Source of the DNA: Geobacter sp.
GTDB lineage: Bacteria > Desulfobacterota > Desulfuromonadia > Geobacterales > DSM-12255
Assembly: GCA_009886125.1 (NCBI GenBank)
Contig: VFJK01000093.1
Location: 1-41,210 of the forward strand
Direction of reading: 5' to 3'
Length of the DNA stretch: 41,210 nt
Below, one piece after another: positions 37,057 to 41,210 of the stretch (positions are counted from its first letter, which is position 1; each line of letters starts with the position of its first letter). A program made the translations under genes and the position numbers. The notes under the pieces are model-generated. The model was not told the origin of the DNA. It was given only the letters and a program-made list of their open reading frames with translations, and did no database searches.

Positions 37057-37376
37057 TTAATCTCTTTCTGTTTCTTTTTCTTTTTACCAGTTGCATTTTT
37101 CGTCTCTTTTATCTCACCCTGACCGTGGCACTGAACGCAATCGATCCTTACGGCATGAGGAGAAATCGGGGCTCCGTTCTTCCCCTCAAGGTGACATGCA
37201 AGACATGCGTCACCAGTTGCTCCCGGCTCCATCCTGTGCGGCACCATCGGGGGATTACCTTCTGCATAGGCCGCATCTTTCTCAAAAGCTTCATCATCGG
37301 CAGCGGTAGCAAGCACAGGGGCAAGCAGTAAGACTGACAAAGCGGCAGCGGTTAAAGCGGGTAAATATCGTTTCAT
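37053..37376 (-). CDS. napB: Small diheme cytochrome c, NapB-like
   Basis: 107 residues from ATG 37376 (GGAGGG 4 bases upstream); a TTG at 37388 is less likely. A signal peptide (about 1-26) ends in an ATAADD-like site. Two heme motifs, C58-LAC-H62 and C80-VQC-H84, are preceded by H47 in NPPMVPHRM and H74 in PISPHAV, which are placed like the distal histidines of NapB. NapB passes electrons to NapA in the periplasm. The protein is shorter than usual and ends in a lysine-rich tail (KKKKKQKEIK). It follows napA by about 100 bases and overlaps the ferredoxin gene. The symbol is given by motif and position, not by full-length similarity. Confidence 0.78.
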   Translation of the reverse strand: MKRYLPALTAAALSVLLLAPVLATAADDEAFEKDAAYAEGNPPMVPHRMEPGATGDACLACHLEGKNGAPISPHAVRIDCVQCHGQGEIKETKNATGKKKKKQKEIK

Positions 37377-37475
37377 CGAACCCTCCAAACTACGTTGTTA
37401 AAATCATCAATTAAAAATGAATCCATCTTTAATGCCTTTACCCGGCAGACATCAATACCTCCGTGCTGATTTGGC

Positions 37476-39788
37476 TCACGCTCTCTCAAGCTTGACAGCA
37501 CATTTTTTGTAATCCGGCTCTCCTGATATCGGACAGTAGGCGTCAATGCAGAGCTCGTTAATCAGCTTGTTCTCGTCAAAAAAAGCGACAAAGACATTTC
37601 CCTTTTCAGCTTTACCTCGTCCGCGCAGATCCGCAGTCAGAACGATGGAGCCCCTTCTGGAGGAAAGCTTGACCTTACTGCCCTGCTTTATCCCTAACCT
37701 CTTGGCATCTTCCGGATGCAGCTCGCAGACCGCTGCACCATACGCACGCCTAAGCTCCGGAACGCGCCCGGTCATGGTCCCTGTGTGCCAATGTTCCAGT
37801 ACCCGACCGGTGCAGAGCCAGAACGGATACTTCTTGTCCGGTGATTCAGCTGCCGGCTCGTATGGCCTTGCCCAGATAACTGCCTTGCCGTCATCTTTCT
37901 TGTTCTTATAGAACTTGATCCCTTCACCTGCCTTGACATACGGATCATATCCTTCGGCATAACGATAAAGAGTCTCCTTACCGTTCACCACAGGCCAACG
38001 CAATCCCCGCGACTTGGTGTAATCTTCATAGGGCGCCAGATCCTTTCCCTGACCGGCATTGAAAAGCCGATACTCCTCCCACATCTCCTTTTCCACGTAT
38101 TCGTATGGAAACAAGTTGCCGTGTCCGAGAAGCCTTGCCAACTCGATGGTCTGCCAAAGGTCATTTCTGGCCTCACCAGGGGGATCGACTTGCTTGAACC
38201 ACTGCTGGGTGCGGCGCTCGGCGTTGCCGAATACTCCTTCCTTCTCAACCCACGATGCAGAAGGGAGGATCACATCAGCCAGCTCTGTTGAACGTGTCGG
38301 ATAGATGTCGGAAACGATGACAAAGCGGCCATCACCCTTTCGGGCACCCTTTCGGTAGCGGTTCAGGTTCGGCAGCGACTGGAATGGATTGGTGACCTGC
38401 ACCCAGACAACCTTGATGTCTCCCCGATCCAGGGCACGGAACATCTCGGTAGCGTTGTAGGTCGGTTTTGCAGGAATTTTTTTCGGGTCGACGCCCCAGA
38501 TTTTAGCGGCCTTTTCCCGGTGCTCGGGGTTAGTAACCACCATATCAGCCGGCAGACGATGGGTAAATGTGCCGACTTCTCGTGTTGTTCCGCAGGCAGA
38601 AGGCTGTCCGGTCAATGACATCGGGTTTTCTCCCGGCTTGCATATCTTGCCGGTGAGCAGGTGAAGATTGTAGACGAGGTTATTTGCCCAGGTCCCGCGG
38701 ACATGCTGGTTGAAGCCCATTGTCCAGAGAGAGTTTACCTTTCTGTCCTTATCTGCATAGAGCTTGGCAACTGCTTCAATGGTCTGAACCGGAACTCCTG
38801 ACAGCTTTGAGACATATTCAGGCGTGTACAGCTTTAAAAATTCCTTGTACTCATCAAAGGTCTGCGGCTTCGGGTCATCAGTAAACGTGAACTTGTCCTC
38901 AAGGCCGTAACCGATAGAGGTCTTCCCTTTCTTGAATACAACATGCTTCTTGATGAAATTCTCGTCGTAGAGCTTGTCTCTAACTATTATATGGGCTATG
39001 CCGTTCATAAGCGCCAGATCGGTCTGTGGCACAAATTTGATGTACTGATCAGCCATTTGTGATGTACGTGTATGCCGTGTACCGAAATCGATTATCTTTA
39101 CGTTGGGATTTTTAAGGCGATTATCAATCAGGCGTGAGAAAAGTACCGGATGACACTCTGCCATATTTGCTCCCCAGAGAAAATATGTATCACCCTGGTC
39201 AAGGTCATCATAGCATCCCATGGGCTCGTCCGAAGCAAAGGTAGTCATAAATCCGGTTACTGCTGATGCCATGCAAAGCCTGGCGTTTGGCTCGATGTTA
39301 TTAGTGCCGATTCCACCCTTGAAGAGCTTGCTTGCAGCATATCCCTCAAATACCGTCCACTGCCCTGAACCATAAATAGCCACCGAATCAGGACCATATG
39401 TAGCAATTGCTTCCTTGAACTTACCGGCAATAAGGGTCATCGCCTCTTCCCACGAGGCCTCCACCATCTTGTCACCTTTACGTATCAAAGGCTTTGTAAG
39501 TCGGTCTTTTCCGTAGAGTATTTTAGAAAGGAAATAGCCTTTAATGCAGTTAAGTCCCTTGTTCACCGGCGACTGTGGATCACCCTTGGTGGCAACTATT
39601 TTTCCATCTCTTACTCCCACAAGAACTCCGCAGCCAGTTCCGCAGAAACGACAAGGTGCTTTCCCCCACTTAAGCCCGCTCGTATCCATTGCGGCTTCTG
39701 CTGAGCCGACAAACTTGCCGCCAGTCGCGGCTGCCAAAGCTGCCGCTGCTGCACTTGCCTTGATGAAATCGCGTCTGCTTACATCCAT
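37476..39788 (-). CDS. napA: Periplasmic nitrate reductase catalytic subunit NapA
   Basis: 770 residues from ATG 39788, chosen because AAGGAG is well placed and the twin-arginine signal (SRRDFIKASA) begins at residue 4; a longer frame from 39866 would bury it. The 4Fe-4S cluster ligands are C46, C49, C53 and C81 (CRFCGTGC, then NCIKG with K83, the conserved electron-transfer lysine). C172 in NARLCMASAV is the molybdenum ligand. Further molybdopterin-binding segments include LWGANMAECHPVLFSRL, GFNQHVRGTW and TGQPSACGTTREVG near 400-420, and LCTGRVLEHWHTGTMT near 660-680. It reduces nitrate to nitrite in the periplasm. NapD is encoded 16 bases upstream and the cytochrome downstream. The closest relatives may be bacterial Nap or monomeric types; the operon supports Nap. 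Confidence 0.94.
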   Translation of the reverse strand: MDVSRRDFIKASAAAAALAAATGGKFVGSAEAAMDTSGLKWGKAPCRFCGTGCGVLVGVRDGKIVATKGDPQSPVNKGLNCIKGYFLSKILYGKDRLTKPLIRKGDKMVEASWEEAMTLIAGKFKEAIATYGPDSVAIYGSGQWTVFEGYAASKLFKGGIGTNNIEPNARLCMASAVTGFMTTFASDEPMGCYDDLDQGDTYFLWGANMAECHPVLFSRLIDNRLKNPNVKIIDFGTRHTRTSQMADQYIKFVPQTDLALMNGIAHIIVRDKLYDENFIKKHVVFKKGKTSIGYGLEDKFTFTDDPKPQTFDEYKEFLKLYTPEYVSKLSGVPVQTIEAVAKLYADKDRKVNSLWTMGFNQHVRGTWANNLVYNLHLLTGKICKPGENPMSLTGQPSACGTTREVGTFTHRLPADMVVTNPEHREKAAKIWGVDPKKIPAKPTYNATEMFRALDRGDIKVVWVQVTNPFQSLPNLNRYRKGARKGDGRFVIVSDIYPTRSTELADVILPSASWVEKEGVFGNAERRTQQWFKQVDPPGEARNDLWQTIELARLLGHGNLFPYEYVEKEMWEEYRLFNAGQGKDLAPYEDYTKSRGLRWPVVNGKETLYRYAEGYDPYVKAGEGIKFYKNKKDDGKAVIWARPYEPAAESPDKKYPFWLCTGRVLEHWHTGTMTGRVPELRRAYGAAVCELHPEDAKRLGIKQGSKVKLSSRRGSIVLTADLRGRGKAEKGNVFVAFFDENKLINELCIDAYCPISGEPDYKKCAVKLERA

Positions 39789-39804
39789 AAAAGCTCCTTT
39801 TCCG

Positions 39805-40053
39805 TTAAGTTTGGAGTTCCTGCAGGTCTTCAAAATTGTGGTAGGCAAGCCTGACATCAAGCACACCGTCAGTTTGCATCATTTCAGTTACCAGTGAAAC
39901 TTCCTCATCTACCGTATCTGTTTCCAGAACAGCTATTATAGAACCGTTATCAAGCAGGTGATGTATCTCGACCTGACCATATATCTTGAGACGGGACTCA
40001 ATTTCAGCTGTTCTTCCGACCTGACAACTTACGACGACGCTTGAAACCGGCAT
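39805..40053 (-). CDS. napD: NapD, chaperone for NapA maturation
   Basis: 82 residues, the typical size. NapD folds as a ferredoxin-like domain, binds the twin-arginine signal of NapA, and holds it until the molybdenum cofactor is inserted. The family's pattern is visible: PVSSVVVSCQVGRTAEIESRL at the start (the strand and loop that contact the signal peptide), QVEIHHLLDNGSIIAVLE in the middle and a VLDVRLAYHNFED end. It is the first gene of the operon and is preceded by a 233-base gap with the FNR-like site. GGGAGAGG lies 4 bases before the ATG. Confidence 0.9.
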   Translation of the reverse strand: MPVSSVVVSCQVGRTAEIESRLKIYGQVEIHHLLDNGSIIAVLETDTVDEEVSLVTEMMQTDGVLDVRLAYHNFEDLQELQT

Positions 40054-40112
40054 GTATCCTCTCCCGTTAGTTTTGCTTTAAACATACCATACACAAACCA
40101 TCGTTCAATCAT

Positions 40113-40150
40113 ATTAGATTTATTTATAAATATATGCACTTCAATCTAAT
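40113..40150. repeat. Inverted ATTAGATT/AATCTAAT pair upstream of napD
   Basis: ATTAGATT at 40113-40120 and AATCTAAT at 40143-40150 are exact reverse complements, 22 bases apart; a further ATTAGA lies at 40171-40176. TTCAATC also occurs twice (40104-40110 and 40140-40146). They lie 60-100 bases before the napD start and may be regulator half-sites, but in A+T-rich DNA chance cannot be excluded. Confidence 0.35.
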
Positions 40151-40180
40151 ACAATTTACTGTTACCGAAGATTAGAATAC

Positions 40181-40194
40181 TTGACTCAAGTCAA
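40181..40194 (-). promoter_or_regulatory. FNR/CRP-family binding-site-like palindrome upstream of the nap operon
   Basis: TTGACTCAAGTCAA has the 5-4-5 form TTGAC-N4-GTCAA, one base per arm away from the FNR consensus (TTGAT-N4-ATCAA). It also resembles sites of other FNR-family nitrosative and anaerobic regulators such as HcpR. Its centre is about 134 bases before the napD start. A TAAATT at the right distance downstream would fit a -10 box for activation from about -41.5. It lies after the DUF4337 terminator, so it can only serve napD. Confidence 0.55.
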
Positions 40195-40228
40195 CTATTC
40201 AAAATTTCCGCGGCACTGTTTTCGGCAT

Positions 40229-40261
40229 AAAAAAACCTCTCAACCGTTAATCGTTGAGAGG
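40229..40261 (-). terminator. Intrinsic terminator after the DUF4337 gene
   Basis: On the minus strand a perfect 9-bp stem (40253-40261 with 40236-40244) and an 8-base loop are followed by seven T residues (40235-40229). It isolates the nap operon from upstream transcription. Confidence 0.9.
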
Positions 40262-40286
40262 CCGGTGTTTCCAAGTAACCTGTATA

Positions 40287-40823
40287 TTAAAAAAACAGCA
40301 AAAACCCGTTCGCAAAATAGACCACGCCCACAACGCCAATGGCAACCCCGATTATCCAGAGTGGCTTCTTTTTGAGAAGTGCGGCAATAGAGGAGAGTAG
40401 TATGGCTATCTGCAGATAAATAACCGCGATACCGAAAATCTGAGAGTGCTTCTGTGCATCATTTCTTACATTTTCGAATCGTTTCGCCTCACTCTGGATC
40501 TCTGCTTTTTCCTTATCGTATTTTTCTATTTTTTTCGAATAGTCATCGATTCGTTTTGCATACTCATCTACCGTATCTTTCGAGAACTTCCCGCCTGAGG
40601 CATTAAGTTCAAGCTGCAGTTTATCCCTCTGCATCTCATAGATATAGCTTTTGATGCTCTTTGACTGGAAAAACGCCCATTGATCAGAAGCCTGTGTCTG
40701 GCTCATGACTGATCTTGTCGAGTACCCGCCGCCTTTGAATGTCGACAGAGTCGCACAGACGGCAAGAATAACTGTTGTAAGAGCGAGATAGTTCAGCCAG
40801 GTCTCTTTTTTTTCTTCAGCCAT
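40287..40823 (-). CDS. DUF4337-type membrane protein
   Basis: 178 residues. One membrane helix near the N-terminus (about 11-28, NYLALTTVILAVCATLSTF) is followed by the family-like GYSTRSVMSQTQASDQWAFF segment. A long charged coiled-coil region (about 60-125) comes next, then two C-terminal helices (about 130-150 and 155-178). This matches the DUF4337 family, whose function is not established. Both ends of the coiled coil are anchored in the membrane, so that part should lie on one side, probably exposed to the periplasm or cytoplasm as a spacer. GAGGTG precedes the ATG by 7 bases. It is flanked by terminators on both sides and is thus a single-gene unit, not part of the nap operon. Confidence 0.82.
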   Translation of the reverse strand: MAEEKKETWLNYLALTTVILAVCATLSTFKGGGYSTRSVMSQTQASDQWAFFQSKSIKSYIYEMQRDKLQLELNASGGKFSKDTVDEYAKRIDDYSKKIEKYDKEKAEIQSEAKRFENVRNDAQKHSQIFGIAVIYLQIAILLSSIAALLKKKPLWIIGVAIGVVGVVYFANGFLLFF

Positions 40824-40902
40824 CTATGGACACCTCTTGACAGTCATTATTTTTGCGCATTATACACAAGTTTTAAGTGTTGGCAATATTCCCTGCACTT
40901 CA

Positions 40903-40940
40903 AAAAAAGAACCCCCCTGACGTGTCCTGGTCAGGGGGGT
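40903..40940 (-). terminator. Intrinsic terminator after the multiheme cytochrome
   Basis: An 11-bp stem (40930-40940 with 40911-40921, including six G-C pairs in a row) and an 8-base loop are followed on the minus strand by TTCTTTTTTT (40910-40903 region). Confidence 0.9.
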
Positions 40941-40983
40941 GAATTTTCCGGATGTCAATCAATCCGGTTATGAACTGCCGTTG

Positions 40984-41210
40984 TTAGAGTGCACCGTGGC
41001 AGTCTATACATTTGTTAGGATCATTCCAGTTTGCCAGGTTCCAGGTAACTGTTCTGCCATTGTGGCAGGCTATGTTGGTACAGTTGCTGGCCATCGGTGT
41101 GCTTGGGTGCCACATGGTTGCGGTATCGAGTGCAACTTTGGCAGTATCGTAAGACAGTGTCGACATGTTTTTGTAGGATGTGCGCTTCCAAACACCGCTA
41201 TAGAAGTCGA
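40984..41210 (-). CDS. Multiheme c-type cytochrome with CX4CH motif, C-terminal part
   Basis: The frame is open to the end of the window, so the gene starts outside it; about 75 C-terminal residues are seen. They contain CTNIACH, a CX4CH heme motif, and 24 residues later a normal CIDCH, ending GAL. Paired CX4CH/CX2CH modules are characteristic of a domain described in Geobacter, found in large cytochromes of the cell surface or periplasm used for extracellular electron transfer. The total number of hemes cannot be known. The terminator at 40903-40940 follows the stop codon. Confidence 0.8.
   Translation of the reverse strand, partial: DFYSGVWKRTSYKNMSTLSYDTAKVALDTATMWHPSTPMASNCTNIACHNGRTVTWNLANWNDPNKCIDCHGAL

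Overview
The window looks like part of a chromosome from the Geobacter group (order Geobacterales, formerly Desulfuromonadales). The support is a CX4CH/CX2CH multiheme cytochrome fragment of the type described in Geobacter, a PxxKW cysteine-rich protein, menaquinone synthesis by the futalosine route (mqnA), and the gene string tilS-ftsH-folP-cdaA-cdaR-glmM-pdxJ. This placement is inference from gene content; no rRNA or tRNA gene is present to fix it.

Layout. (1) 1-5945 is a small defence island, visibly richer in G+C than the rest. It holds the 3' end of a type I restriction specificity gene, an AbiEi/AbiEii toxin-antitoxin pair, an intact type I restriction subunit hsdR, and a Phd/VapC-type pair. 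The two TA units have inverted repeats in their upstream regions. (2) 6037-11239, plus strand: a phasin-like coiled-coil protein, an AarF/UbiB kinase-like protein, an NtrY-like sensor kinase, the PxxKW protein and a Nudix hydrolase. (3) 11236-17850, minus strand: an M24 aminopeptidase, accB, accC and gcvH, then mqnA overlapping a membrane PAS-GGDEF-EAL protein. (4) 18015-23107: a Cache-domain histidine kinase with its sigma-54-dependent response regulator (minus), and divergently an orphan GspG-like pseudopilin and a zinc-ribbon membrane protein (plus). (5) 23109-30600, minus strand: tilS, ftsH, folP, cdaA, cdaR, glmM, pdxJ, a housekeeping cluster that includes c-di-AMP synthesis. (6) 30678-34696, plus strand: a membrane metallophosphoesterase, typA/bipA and bamD, followed immediately after the bamD stop codon by a 181-bp palindromic MITE-like element. 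(7) 35106-40053, minus strand: a compact nitrate-ammonification operon, napD-napA-diheme cytochrome-ferredoxin-octaheme nitrite reductase, with an FNR-like palindrome upstream. (8) 40287-41210, minus strand: a DUF4337 membrane protein and the 3' end of a multiheme cytochrome.

How the genes work together. The nap/octaheme cluster encodes a periplasmic route from nitrate to nitrite to ammonium. The last enzyme has the CXXCK active-site heme and the Tyr-x-Cys pair of the TvNiR-type octaheme enzymes rather than a pentaheme NrfA. No napC, napGH or nrfH quinol dehydrogenase is visible, so electron entry into this pathway is open. The other notable points are the AbiE pair embedded in a restriction operon, the mqnA to c-di-GMP enzyme coupling, and the hairpin element that abuts bamD.
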